From Thermoanaerobaculia bacterium (GTDB lineage Bacteria > Acidobacteriota > Thermoanaerobaculia > Multivoradales > Multivoraceae): a DNA stretch of 64,000 nucleotides. A model generated the notes under the pieces. It had not been told where the DNA came from, ran no database searches, and worked only from the letters and a program-made list of their open reading frames with translations. The position numbers and the translations under genes are program-made. The stretch covers positions 62,001 through 126,000 of the forward strand of contig JAJEHN010000001.1 of the NCBI GenBank assembly GCA_022823665.1. The letters are read 5' to 3'. Position 1 is the stretch's first letter. Each line of letters opens with the position of its first letter. Below are positions 8,748 through 16,670 of the stretch, piece by piece.

Positions 8748-9268
8748 CCCGCGCGTCCGTTGCCCTTCGCCGGACGCGGCCAGCGGCTGCTGATCACGCC
8801 GCTGTCGAACCCGCCCCAGCCCAATTCACCCCAGAGGCGGCCGTACTCGATCTTCGGGCAGCGGTTCATGATCACGGTGAGTCCGGCGGCTTCGGCCTCG
8901 GCGGCCGCCTCGTCGTTGCGCACGCCGAGCTGCATCCAGACCACCTCGAAGCCCTTCTCCGCCCGCAGCCGGATCGCTTCGCGGGTTATCTCGAGCGCGG
9001 CCTCTGATGCCCGGAAGACGTCGACCATCTCGACCGGGGCGGGCACGTCCTCCAGGGAGGCGCAGGCCTTCTCGCCCAGGATCAAGGCCCCCGCCGCCGC
9101 CGCCCGCGGATTCACCGGGATCACCCGGAAGCCCTTCTCCTGCAGGTACTTCATGGCGAAGTTCGAAGGCCGCTTCCAATTCGGGGATGCGCCGACCATG
9201 GCGATCGTCCGCACGCGGCGGAGGATGCCGGTAATCAGGGCGTCGCTGTAGTGGAGGTCGGTGGCCAC
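8744..9268 (-). CDS. CoA-binding domain protein (YccU-like)
   Basis: The 174-residue protein has a single Rossmann CoA-binding domain. Key segments are RTIAMVGASPNWKRPSNFAMKYLQEKGFRVIPVNP, then ILGEKACASLEDVP and VDVFRASEAALEITREAI. These match the YccU/CoA_binding_2 family seen alone or as the first domain of acyl-CoA synthetases. The start is GTG. The biochemical role of this family is not established. It lies directly upstream of metY; since acyl-homoserine synthesis uses acyl-CoA, a link to that pathway is possible but only inferred. Confidence 0.85.
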   Translation of the reverse strand: MATDLHYSDALITGILRRVRTIAMVGASPNWKRPSNFAMKYLQEKGFRVIPVNPRAAAAGALILGEKACASLEDVPAPVEMVDVFRASEAALEITREAIRLRAEKGFEVVWMQLGVRNDEAAAEAEAAGLTVIMNRCPKIEYGRLWGELGWGGFDSGVISSRWPRPAKGNGRAG

Positions 9269-9283
9269 GGCTCCGATGCTCCC

Positions 9284-10450
9284 CTATCGCGGCGGGTGGG
9301 CCGCGAGGCCGGCCTCGTCCGGTTCGGTGCCCCAGCCCGGCCGGTCGGGCACGATCAGGCTGCCGTCCTCGAACTCGGGCTCGTGAGTGAACACCTCGCC
9401 ATCCCAGGGCAGCCGGTCGATGTCCGTTTCCATGATCCGGAGGTTCGGCACCGCCGCGCTCATGTGGGCGTTCATCATCGTCGCGAGGTGGCCGTAGTAG
9501 TTGTGCGGCGCCACGTTGACCTCGTGGGCCCCTGCCAGGGCGGCGATCTTCATCGACTGCCAGACGCCGTTCCAGACCGCGTCGATGATCGCGACGTCGA
9601 CCGCCTCGGCCCGCAGGAACGGCAGGAAGGCCGCGGGCGTGATCAGCGTCTCGCAGGAGCTGATCGGATGCACGCTCTCCTGACGGACGGTCGCCAGCCC
9701 CTCCGCCGACGGCGTGTCGATCTCGATCCAGTAGAGGTCCAGATCGGCGAGCGCCCGCACGATCTGCCGGTAACCCGAGATCTTCGCGTTGAAGTTCAGG
9801 TCGAGCAGGATGCCCATGTCGGGACCGGCTCCTTCGCGCAACGCCCCCAGATGCCGCCTGAGATTCGAGATGATCTTGCGGTCGACGTTCTGGCCCGGTT
9901 CGAAGGGTCGGCCGAAGCCCGGCGCCCAGCCGCGCGGCGGGCCGCTCGAGTAGTCGAAGATGTTCGTCTTCAGCGCCGTGAAGCCGCTTTCACGGACCTC
10001 CGCTCCGAGGGCCGCGACCCCCTCGATGTCGGTGATCGCGTTCCCGTAGAACTGGGGCAACCCGATCCGCCAGGTCCCGCAGTGCGACCAGTAGACCCGC
10101 ACCCGGTCCCGCACCCGGCCGCCCAGCAGGTCGCAGCAGGGGACGCCGAGGGACTTGGCCCAGGCGTCGAGCACCGCGTTCTCGATCGCTCCGATGCCCA
10201 TCGCCATGACCCCGGACATCGACTGCCGGGCGCGGACCAGGAGCCGCTGGTAGATCCGCTCGACATCCCGGACCCGGGAGCCGACGACGCGCTCCGCGAG
10301 CTGCTCGATGACCGTGGTGACGCCGACCGCGCCCTGGTGCTCGTCGTACTCGCTCCAGCCGACGACGCCGTCGTCGGTGGTCAGCCTGACGAAGTGGTAG
10401 TTCCGCCAACCGGCGTCGCAGTGCCGGGTTTCGATGCTCCTGACCTTCAT
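9284..10450 (-). CDS. Mandelate racemase / muconate lactonizing enzyme family protein (sugar-acid dehydratase-like)
   Basis: This is a 388-residue enolase-superfamily enzyme. The three metal ligands lie on successive barrel strands: Asp in LLDLNFN, Glu in YWIEIDTPS and Glu in SSCETLIT. A His in APHNYYGHL is the general acid/base of the mandelate racemase and galactonate dehydratase groups. The second-strand motif reads LKTN instead of the KxK of mandelate racemase, so dehydration is more likely than racemisation. The ATG at 10450 overlaps the stop of the CoA-transferase gene by 4 bases (ATGA) and has GGGGAG upstream; a longer reading from 10489 has no support. Coupling to a CoA-transferase suggests that one catabolic route produces a carboxylic acid which is then activated. 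Confidence 0.88.
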   Translation of the reverse strand: MKVRSIETRHCDAGWRNYHFVRLTTDDGVVGWSEYDEHQGAVGVTTVIEQLAERVVGSRVRDVERIYQRLLVRARQSMSGVMAMGIGAIENAVLDAWAKSLGVPCCDLLGGRVRDRVRVYWSHCGTWRIGLPQFYGNAITDIEGVAALGAEVRESGFTALKTNIFDYSSGPPRGWAPGFGRPFEPGQNVDRKIISNLRRHLGALREGAGPDMGILLDLNFNAKISGYRQIVRALADLDLYWIEIDTPSAEGLATVRQESVHPISSCETLITPAAFLPFLRAEAVDVAIIDAVWNGVWQSMKIAALAGAHEVNVAPHNYYGHLATMMNAHMSAAVPNLRIMETDIDRLPWDGEVFTHEPEFEDGSLIVPDRPGWGTEPDEAGLAAHPPR

Positions 10451-11637
10451 CCGTCGCTCCCCTTCCCGGCCGGAACGCTGCCCAGCCACTCGCCGATTAC
10501 TTCGTCCGTGTTCTCACCCAGGGCAGGAATCGGCTCGAGCGGACCGGACGGTCGCGCGTCGAAACGGATGGCGCTTGTCGGCAGATCAACCTCACCGAGG
10601 GTCGGGTGATCGACGGTCTCGAAGTAGCCGCGTTCCCGGAGGTGCGGATCCGCGTTGACCTCGGCCAGGTCGCGGACGGGCGCGCACGGCACCCGGCGGG
10701 ATCGCACCGCCTCGTTGATCTCCACACGCGAAAGGCCGGCGGTCCACTCCTCGACCAGGGCTTCCGTTTCGTCCCGGCGAGAGACACGAGCCTCGTTGTT
10801 CCGGAACCGGGAATCGCCGACCAGGTCCTCCCGTCCCATCGCCCGCAGCAGGTTCCGCCAGTGCCGCTCGGTGATGCAGATGATCGCGACATGGCCGTCA
10901 CGGCAGGGATACACGCCGCAGGGCGACACGCGGCCGTGCCGGTTGCCGGTTCGTCCGGGCAGCTTCCCCTCGTGGTGCATCAGCGCGAGCTGGGTGAGCA
11001 GCGTCGGATACGCCGCCTCCTGCATCGCCACCTCGACCAGGCGCCCGGTCCCTGTGCGTTCCCGTTCGTAGAGCGCGCTGACGATCCCCCCGTACAGGTG
11101 CGTCCCGCCCAGGAAGTCGATGAGGGCCGGGCCGGCCTTGAGCGGTCCGCCGCCCGCCTCGCCGGTAATGCTCATCACCCCGGACCAGGCCTGGACCGTG
11201 AGGTCCATCCCGAGCCGCTCGGAATCCGGGCCGCTCAGGCCGTAGGCGGTGCCCGAACCGTAGATCAGCCGCGGGTTCAGCTCCCGCAGCACCTTCCAGC
11301 CGACGCCCAGGCGATCCATCACCCCCGGCGCGAAGTTCTCGATCAGCACGTCCGCGACCCCGGCCAGCCGGAGCAGCAGTTGCCTCCCCTCCCCGTCCTT
11401 CAGATCGCAGGCCAGGGAACGCTTGTTCGTGTTCAGGAAGGCGAGCGGAAAGGACGGCGGCCCGCCATCAGCCTCACGGCGCCGCAGCGGCTCCCCGCCC
11501 GGCGGCTCGACCTTGACCACGTCCGCCCCCGCCTGGGCCAGCAGGTAGCCGGCGTAAGGACCCTGGTAGACCTGCCCGAGGTCGAGCACGCGGACGCCTG
11601 CCAGAGGCGTGGTCCGAGGAAGCTCGCCTTCGGTCAC
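10447..11637 (-). CDS. CaiB/BaiF family (class III) CoA-transferase
   Basis: The 396-residue enzyme moves CoA between carboxylic acids without a free acyl intermediate. The family N-terminus is clear: LAGVRVLDLGQVYQGPYAGYLLAQAGADVVKVEPPGGE. The catalytic Asp is in ERLGMDLTVQAWSGVMSITG, and GTGRLVEVAMQEAA completes the signature. It starts at GTG, 7 bases after the acyl-CoA dehydrogenase gene, and its stop overlaps the next start. It probably forms one transcription unit with the dehydrogenase and the enolase-superfamily enzyme. The acyl substrate is unknown. Confidence 0.9.
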   Translation of the reverse strand: MTEGELPRTTPLAGVRVLDLGQVYQGPYAGYLLAQAGADVVKVEPPGGEPLRRREADGGPPSFPLAFLNTNKRSLACDLKDGEGRQLLLRLAGVADVLIENFAPGVMDRLGVGWKVLRELNPRLIYGSGTAYGLSGPDSERLGMDLTVQAWSGVMSITGEAGGGPLKAGPALIDFLGGTHLYGGIVSALYERERTGTGRLVEVAMQEAAYPTLLTQLALMHHEGKLPGRTGNRHGRVSPCGVYPCRDGHVAIICITERHWRNLLRAMGREDLVGDSRFRNNEARVSRRDETEALVEEWTAGLSRVEINEAVRSRRVPCAPVRDLAEVNADPHLRERGYFETVDHPTLGEVDLPTSAIRFDARPSGPLEPIPALGENTDEVIGEWLGSVPAGKGSDG

Positions 11638-11644
11638 GCCGGCC

Positions 11645-12811
11645 TCAGTGGAACGACCCGCCGATCACGTCCCGGGCGACGATCAGGCGCTGGATCTCGT
11701 TCGGGCCTTCACCCACGCGGCGGATCCGGAGTTCCCGGTACCAGCGCTCGAGAGGCAGGTCCTTCGTCATCCCGTAGCCGCCGTGGATCTGCATCGCCCG
11801 GTCGACGACGCGGCTGGCGCCCTCGCTCGCCACCAGCTTGCAGATCGCCGCCTCGGTCCGGAACGGTTTACCGGCATCGGCGCGGGCCGCGGCCTCCAGG
11901 GTCAGCGCCCGGGCCGTCCGCAGGTCGATCTCGTTGTCGACGATCATCCACTGCACCGCCTGGCGCGTGGACAGGTAGTCGCCGAACGTCTTGCGCGTCT
12001 TGGCGTAGGCGATCGCCATCTCCTGGGCCTTGAGGGCGACGCCGACGCAGCCTGCCGCGTAGGGGATCCGGTTGCGGCTCAGGCGGTCGTTGGCGATCGC
12101 GAAGCCCTGGTTCACCTCGCCCAGCACGTTGCGGCCGGGGACCCGCACCCGGTTGAACTCGAGCTCGGCCGCGTAGTGGGTGGAGCGCAGGGTGTGGACG
12201 ATCCGCCGCACCCGAAAGCCCGGCATGTCCGTGTCGACGAGGAAGCAGGTGATGCCCTTGCGGCCGAGCTCCGGGTCGGTGCGGGCGAAGACGATGCCGA
12301 AGTCCGCCTTGTCGGCGCCGCTGATGAACGTCTTCTCGCCGTCGAGGATCCAGTCGTCGCCGTCGCGGACCGCGGTCGTGCGGATGGCGCGGGCCGGATC
12401 GCTGCCGCCCGAGGGCTCGGTCAGGGCGAAGAAGCCGCGCTTCTCGCCCCGCAGCACCGGGTAGAGGTAGCGCTCCTTCTGGCCGTCGTCCGCCTCGTAC
12501 AACTGGGCCAGGCCGGCGCCGCCGAACACGCCGTAGCAGGGCGCGTAGAGACCGGCCCGGTGCTGGGCCATCTCGAACGCCATCAGGGTCCTCGTCGTGA
12601 GATCGATACCGGGTCCGCCGTACTCCTCCGGGATGTCGAGACCGTAGAAGCCGAGTTCCTTCGTCATCGCCACCAGCCGCTCACGGTGATGCGGCGGCAG
12701 CTCGCTCGCGTCGGGGTCGAGGTCCGCTTCGAGCGGCAGGATCTCCTCCCGCACGAAGCGGCGCACCGTCTCCAGGATCAGCTTCTGCTCGGGACTGAGT
12801 TCGAAATCCAT
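11645..12811 (-). CDS. Acyl-CoA dehydrogenase
   Basis: This 388-residue FAD enzyme oxidises an acyl-CoA to the 2,3-enoyl form. Family blocks in order are GLDIPEEYGGPGIDL, FFALTEPSGGSDPARAI, DGEKTFISGADKADFG, RTFGDYLSTRQAVQWMI-like helix sequence, and MQIHGGYGMTKDLPLERWYRELRI. In the C-terminal block GEGPNEIQRL, a Glu precedes the Gly where medium/short-chain enzymes keep their catalytic base. The ATG at 12811 has GGGGGA upstream and starts the conserved MDFELSPEQK; the frame is open for 25 more codons upstream without homology. It lies upstream of the CoA-transferase. Confidence 0.92.
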   Translation of the reverse strand: MDFELSPEQKLILETVRRFVREEILPLEADLDPDASELPPHHRERLVAMTKELGFYGLDIPEEYGGPGIDLTTRTLMAFEMAQHRAGLYAPCYGVFGGAGLAQLYEADDGQKERYLYPVLRGEKRGFFALTEPSGGSDPARAIRTTAVRDGDDWILDGEKTFISGADKADFGIVFARTDPELGRKGITCFLVDTDMPGFRVRRIVHTLRSTHYAAELEFNRVRVPGRNVLGEVNQGFAIANDRLSRNRIPYAAGCVGVALKAQEMAIAYAKTRKTFGDYLSTRQAVQWMIVDNEIDLRTARALTLEAAARADAGKPFRTEAAICKLVASEGASRVVDRAMQIHGGYGMTKDLPLERWYRELRIRRVGEGPNEIQRLIVARDVIGGSFH

Positions 12812-12815
12812 GGAT

Positions 12816-13160
12816 TCATCCCCCAGCGGCGGCGATGCGGCCCACTCGCCGATCACCTCGGTCCGCGTTCCCGGGCGGCAACTCACCGTGATCGGCGAGG
12901 TACGCCGCGAGCAGCTCCTCGAAGCGGCTCCAGTACTGCATCGTCACCTCGTAGCGGAACCGGGCCGCCGTCTCGTGCTTTGCCGCCGCCTCGGCAATGG
13001 CGCTGCGCAGGCCGAAACGGGAGCGGCCTCCGGCAAACCCCAACTCCAGAGTGCCCCCCTTCGCGTCCCCGATTTCGTAGACGCCCAGTTGGCCGGGCAG
13101 AGCGGCGATCGCGGCCTCGTCCAGGTCCAGCCAGGGCCTGGCCAGCCGGACACCGATCAT
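12816..13160 (-). CDS. Small conserved protein, DUF7508-like
   Basis: The 114-residue product is soluble. Its most distinctive segments are LGVYEIGDAKGGTLELGFAGG, RSAIAEA and a C-terminal RYEVTMQYWSRFEELLAAYLADHGELP. I recall similar small proteins beside acyl-CoA dehydrogenase and CoA-transferase genes, and the GVYEI...YE pattern resembles a degraded GIY-YIG-like fold, but no nuclease residues are convincing. It ends 4 bases before the acyl-CoA dehydrogenase start, so it should be co-transcribed. Its start codon shares bases with the start of the divergent gene at 13159. The function is unknown. Confidence 0.6.
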   Translation of the reverse strand: MIGVRLARPWLDLDEAAIAALPGQLGVYEIGDAKGGTLELGFAGGRSRFGLRSAIAEAAAKHETAARFRYEVTMQYWSRFEELLAAYLADHGELPPGNADRGDRRVGRIAAAGG

Positions 13161-14523
13161 GCTGGCTCCGACGCGAACATCCGCGGGATCGTATCCCGCG
13201 CTTCAGGGCTCCAGGCGCTATGTCACAATCGCCGCCGCTCTGTCTGACCAGCTTCTTCCTCCCGACATCGGCGCTGCCGACACCGCGCCCTCCGGCTCCG
13301 AGACCGGTGCAGCGTTACTGGACGGGATCCGCGTGGTCGAGCTCGCAACCATCGTCATGGCGCCCTCGGCCTGCGCCATGCTCTCCGACTTCGGGGCCGA
13401 AGTGATCAAGATCGAGGCGCCGGGCCGGGGCGATCTCTACCGCTACTTCCAGGATCTGCCCGGCATGCCGGACTCGGAGATCCCGTACTGCTTTCTCCTG
13501 GACGGCCGAAACAAGAAGAGCGTCGTCATCGACCTCAAGCAGAAGAGCGGCCAGGCGATCGCCCACCGGCTCATCGAGACGGCGGACGTGTTCCTGACCA
13601 ACTGCCACAACTCCGTGCTCGAGGACCTGGAGATGACCTGGGAGCGGCTACGCGAGGTCAACCCGCGGCTCATCTTCGCCCACGGCACCGGCTACGGGCA
13701 CACCGGACCCGAGGCCGAGAAGCCCGGCTACGACCAGGTCTGCTACTGGACCCGCTCCGGACTCGTCGCGACGTTCACGCCGGTCGGCGGCCATCTCGGG
13801 CCGCTCGGCTGCGGCACCGGCGACCATCCCACCGGCGTCACGCTCTTCTCGGCGGTGCTCGCCGGCCTGCTCAAGCGGGAACGCACCGGTATCGGTTCCT
13901 ACGTCACCACCTCGCTGCTCGCGGCCGGCGCCTGGGCGAATGCCTGCGCCATCCAGGCCAAGCTGGTCGGAGCGGAGTTCCACGAGAAGCGTCCGCGTGA
14001 ACGGACCCTGAACTTCGGCCAGCTCTACTACCGCACCCGGGACGACCGCCTGATCAAGCTGAGCATCATCGAGCAGGACCGGGAATGGGAGCGCTTCTGC
14101 CTCGCCCTGGACCGCAGCGACCTCATCTCGGACGAACGCTTCTGCACCACCCCGGAGCGGATCGAGAACATGCCCGAGTTCGTCGCCCTGCTCGATGCGG
14201 ACTTTGCCCAGCGGGACTTCGCGGAGTGGAGCGAACGCTTCACCCGCTACGAGATCGCCTACAGCCTCGTCTCGAACCTGGACGACATCGTCGCCGACGA
14301 GCAACTGGAGGCGATCGGCATGTTCCGCGACCTCGACCATCCCGAGTACGGACGTCTGCGCACGGTCGACAGCCCGGTCCTCATCGAGGGAGAGGACAAG
14401 GTAAAGCCCCAACCGGCGCCGGAACTCGGCGAGCACACCGGCGACCTCCTGCGAGAGCTCGGACTCGAAGCCTCGGAGATCGAGAACCTGGCCGAGGACG
14501 GCGTCATCTCGGGCCGGCTCTGA
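13159..14523 (+). CDS. CaiB/BaiF family CoA-transferase
   Basis: The recognisable domain begins at about residue 54 with LLDGIRVVELATIVMAPSACAMLSDFGAEVIKIEAPGRGD. It continues through NKKSVVIDLKQKSGQAIAHRLI, ADVFLTNCHNSV, and the catalytic Asp in EKPGYDQVCYWTRSG. The first 50 residues are Pro/Ala-rich with no family match. The only canonical start before the domain is the ATG at 13159, whose bases overlap the ATG of the divergent small gene. A TATGTCACAAT stretch near 13219 could be a promoter, in which case a CTG around 13240 would be the start. It is followed 77 bases later by an acyl-CoA dehydrogenase, repeating the pairing seen on the other strand. Confidence 0.88.
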   Translation: MLAPTRTSAGSYPALQGSRRYVTIAAALSDQLLPPDIGAADTAPSGSETGAALLDGIRVVELATIVMAPSACAMLSDFGAEVIKIEAPGRGDLYRYFQDLPGMPDSEIPYCFLLDGRNKKSVVIDLKQKSGQAIAHRLIETADVFLTNCHNSVLEDLEMTWERLREVNPRLIFAHGTGYGHTGPEAEKPGYDQVCYWTRSGLVATFTPVGGHLGPLGCGTGDHPTGVTLFSAVLAGLLKRERTGIGSYVTTSLLAAGAWANACAIQAKLVGAEFHEKRPRERTLNFGQLYYRTRDDRLIKLSIIEQDREWERFCLALDRSDLISDERFCTTPERIENMPEFVALLDADFAQRDFAEWSERFTRYEIAYSLVSNLDDIVADEQLEAIGMFRDLDHPEYGRLRTVDSPVLIEGEDKVKPQPAPELGEHTGDLLRELGLEASEIENLAEDGVISGRL

Positions 14524-14600
14524 ACGATTCGCCGCCCGCCGCAAACGCGACTACAATCTCCCTTCCCGAACCGAACGGCCCTCAGCCCAGGAGACGCTCC

Positions 14601-15830
14601 ATGGACTTTCAGGACTCACCGCAGGAAGCCGCCTTTCGCGCCGAGGCGCGCGCCTGGCTCGAAGCGAACGCGATACCACTTCCCCCGGGTGGCACGTCGC
14701 GCTACGACGGCCTGGCCGAGCAGGAAGGCCTGGCCGCGATGAAGGAGTGGCAGCAGAAGAAGTACGACGACGGCTGGGCCTGCATCACATGGCCGAAGGA
14801 ACACGGAGGCCGCGGCGCCACCTTCATGGAGGGCGTGATCTGGGACCAGGAAGAGGCGAGGTTCGACGTGCCGGCCGGTTATCTCGGCATCGGCCACGGC
14901 ACCTGCGCGCCGGCGATCATGGCGCACGGCACGGAGGAACAGAAGCGGCGCTACCTGCCGAAGCTGGCCAGCGGCGAGGAGGTCTGGTGCCAGCTCTTCT
15001 CCGAACCGGGAGCCGGTTCCGACCTGGCCGGCCTGCGCACCCGGGCCGAGCGCGACGGCGACGAGTGGGTGGTCAACGGCCAGAAGGTCTGGAACTCGGG
15101 CGCCCACTACGCCGACTGGGGCATCCTGGTTACCCGCCACGACCCGACCGTGCCCAAGCACAAGGGACTGACCTTCTTCGTCGTCGACATGAAGTCACCG
15201 GGCATCGACCCACGGCCGATCCGGCAGATTCCGGGCACCTCGGAGTTCAACGAGGTCTTCCTGCAGAACGTCCGCGTCCCCGATCACAACCGGCTCGGCG
15301 AAGTCGGCGCCGGCTGGCAGGTAGCGATCACGACGCTCATGAACGAGCGCCACGGCCGCTACCAGATGACGCCCGACTGGAGCGACGCCCTCCGCCTCGC
15401 CTCGGAACTCGAGATCGACGGGGAGGCGGCGGCGAACCAGAGTTCGGTGCGCGAACGGATCGCCGACTGGTACGTCCAGTGCCGCGGCGTCGAACTGACC
15501 TTCATGCGCACCCTGACCGCCATCTCGCAGGGCAAGCAGCCCGGGCCCGAGAACTCGATCTGCAAGGTGATCACCGCCAGCGCCCGCCAGGACATCGCCT
15601 CCTTCGCCGCTGACCTGCTCGATTCCGCCGGCGCCGTCAGCGGACGCGAAGACGCCCCCTCGGCCGGCATGTTCCACTACGCCTACCTGGCCGCTCCCGG
15701 CATGCGGATCGCCGCCGGCACGGACGAGATCCTCCGCAACATCATCGCCGAGCGCGTCCTTACGCTGCCCGGCGAGATCCGCGTCGACCGCGACCGGGCG
15801 TTCAGCGACATCCCGACAGGCTCCAACTGA
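14601..15830 (+). CDS. Acyl-CoA dehydrogenase
   Basis: This is a 409-residue flavoprotein. Typical blocks are ITWPKEHGGRGATFMEGVIWDQE, CQLFSEPGAGSDLAGLRTRAERDGDEWVVNGQKVWNSGAHYADW, and EVFLQNVRVPDHNRLGEVGAGWQVAITTLMNER. The C-terminal block reads MRIAAGTDEILRNIIAERVLTLPGE: the residue before the GT is Ala where many enzymes have the catalytic Glu, so the base must sit elsewhere, as in the long-chain and isovaleryl groups, or the reaction differs. The ATG at 14601 has AGGAGACG upstream; the upstream-open frame is rejected. A TACAAT at 14552 could be its own -10. It is partnered with the CoA-transferase before it. Confidence 0.9.
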   Translation: MDFQDSPQEAAFRAEARAWLEANAIPLPPGGTSRYDGLAEQEGLAAMKEWQQKKYDDGWACITWPKEHGGRGATFMEGVIWDQEEARFDVPAGYLGIGHGTCAPAIMAHGTEEQKRRYLPKLASGEEVWCQLFSEPGAGSDLAGLRTRAERDGDEWVVNGQKVWNSGAHYADWGILVTRHDPTVPKHKGLTFFVVDMKSPGIDPRPIRQIPGTSEFNEVFLQNVRVPDHNRLGEVGAGWQVAITTLMNERHGRYQMTPDWSDALRLASELEIDGEAAANQSSVRERIADWYVQCRGVELTFMRTLTAISQGKQPGPENSICKVITASARQDIASFAADLLDSAGAVSGREDAPSAGMFHYAYLAAPGMRIAAGTDEILRNIIAERVLTLPGEIRVDRDRAFSDIPTGSN

Positions 15831-15854
15831 CGCCGCTCAGGGACGGTCGCGGCT

Positions 15855-16622
15855 CTACTCCTGGCCGCTCTCCTTGCGGTCGTAGAACCGCTTGTAGGAG
15901 GCGGTCCCCGCATCGCCGCCGAACTGGATCTGGTTCAGGACGACCAACTGGCCCTTCCTGTTGATGCTGTACTCCTGGATGAAGAGCGCCTCGCCGCGTC
16001 CCCGGTTCCGGGTCACCAGCTTCGCCTTCTTCCAGAAGGCCTGGATCTCCCGCCGCTCGCCCACCTCGTACCACTCGCGATCCGTCTTCAGAACGAGGGC
16101 CACTCCCCGGGAGTCCGCGATCTGAACGCCGCCATCCAGCATCCGGATGCTGAGCGCGTCCGCACCGACGCTGGCGCCACGACCGATCCCGGGCGGACCT
16201 CCCGGACCGCCACCGGGCCCGCCGGGACCGAGGCCACCCTGGCCGCCGGCCCCTCCAGCCCCTCCGGCTCCGGCTCCGGCTCCGGCGCCGCCTGCGCCGC
16301 CACGACCGGCACCGCCTCCAGCAGCGCCACCGCCGCCGCCACGGCCGCCACCGCCACGGCCGACGTTGCCGCCACGACCGCTGAAGCCGCCGTCACCGGC
16401 GCCTCCGCGCGCGATCCTCATCCGCCGCATAGCCTGCCGCGGGTCGTCGCTCAGCTCCTCGTTGAGAATCCACTCACCGCCGAGATCCACCGACGGTGCG
16501 CCGCCCCGCTGAGCCTCCGCGGGCTCCCCAGTCGCCAGAGACAGCAGGGCAGCCACCAACGCGGCGGCCCCCACCTGCGCCGTAGCCATCAACATTGAAC
16601 GAACCGATCGCACGTCTGTCAT
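15855..16622 (-). CDS. Secreted Gly/Ala-rich protein of unknown function
   Basis: The 255-residue protein begins with a signal peptide ending at about residue 38 (AEAQRGG). A short globular piece (VDLGGEWILNEELSDDPRQAMRRMRI) precedes roughly 80 residues of almost pure Gly, Ala and Arg. A C-terminal domain of about 100 residues follows (LSIRMLDGGVQIADSRGVALVLKTDREWYEV...YSINRKGQLVVLNQIQFGG). The low-complexity block looks like a linker or a slippage-prone repeat rather than a folded unit. An AAAGGGAGA lies upstream of the ATG. The C-terminal part reads like a small beta-sheet domain found in secreted Acidobacteriota proteins, but I cannot name it. Confidence 0.7.
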   Translation of the reverse strand: MTDVRSVRSMLMATAQVGAAALVAALLSLATGEPAEAQRGGAPSVDLGGEWILNEELSDDPRQAMRRMRIARGGAGDGGFSGRGGNVGRGGGGRGGGGGAAGGGAGRGGAGGAGAGAGAGGAGGAGGQGGLGPGGPGGGPGGPPGIGRGASVGADALSIRMLDGGVQIADSRGVALVLKTDREWYEVGERREIQAFWKKAKLVTRNRGRGEALFIQEYSINRKGQLVVLNQIQFGGDAGTASYKRFYDRKESGQE

Positions 16623-16670
16623 GGCGATGTCTCCCTTTGTCGTTCTTTCCCCTAGCTTAGCGCTCGGGAA

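Noticed and set aside
16147..16512. A proline-rich frame opposite the Gly-rich protein
   Set aside because: It is the mirror of the Gly/Ala repeat on the other strand and has no ribosome site.
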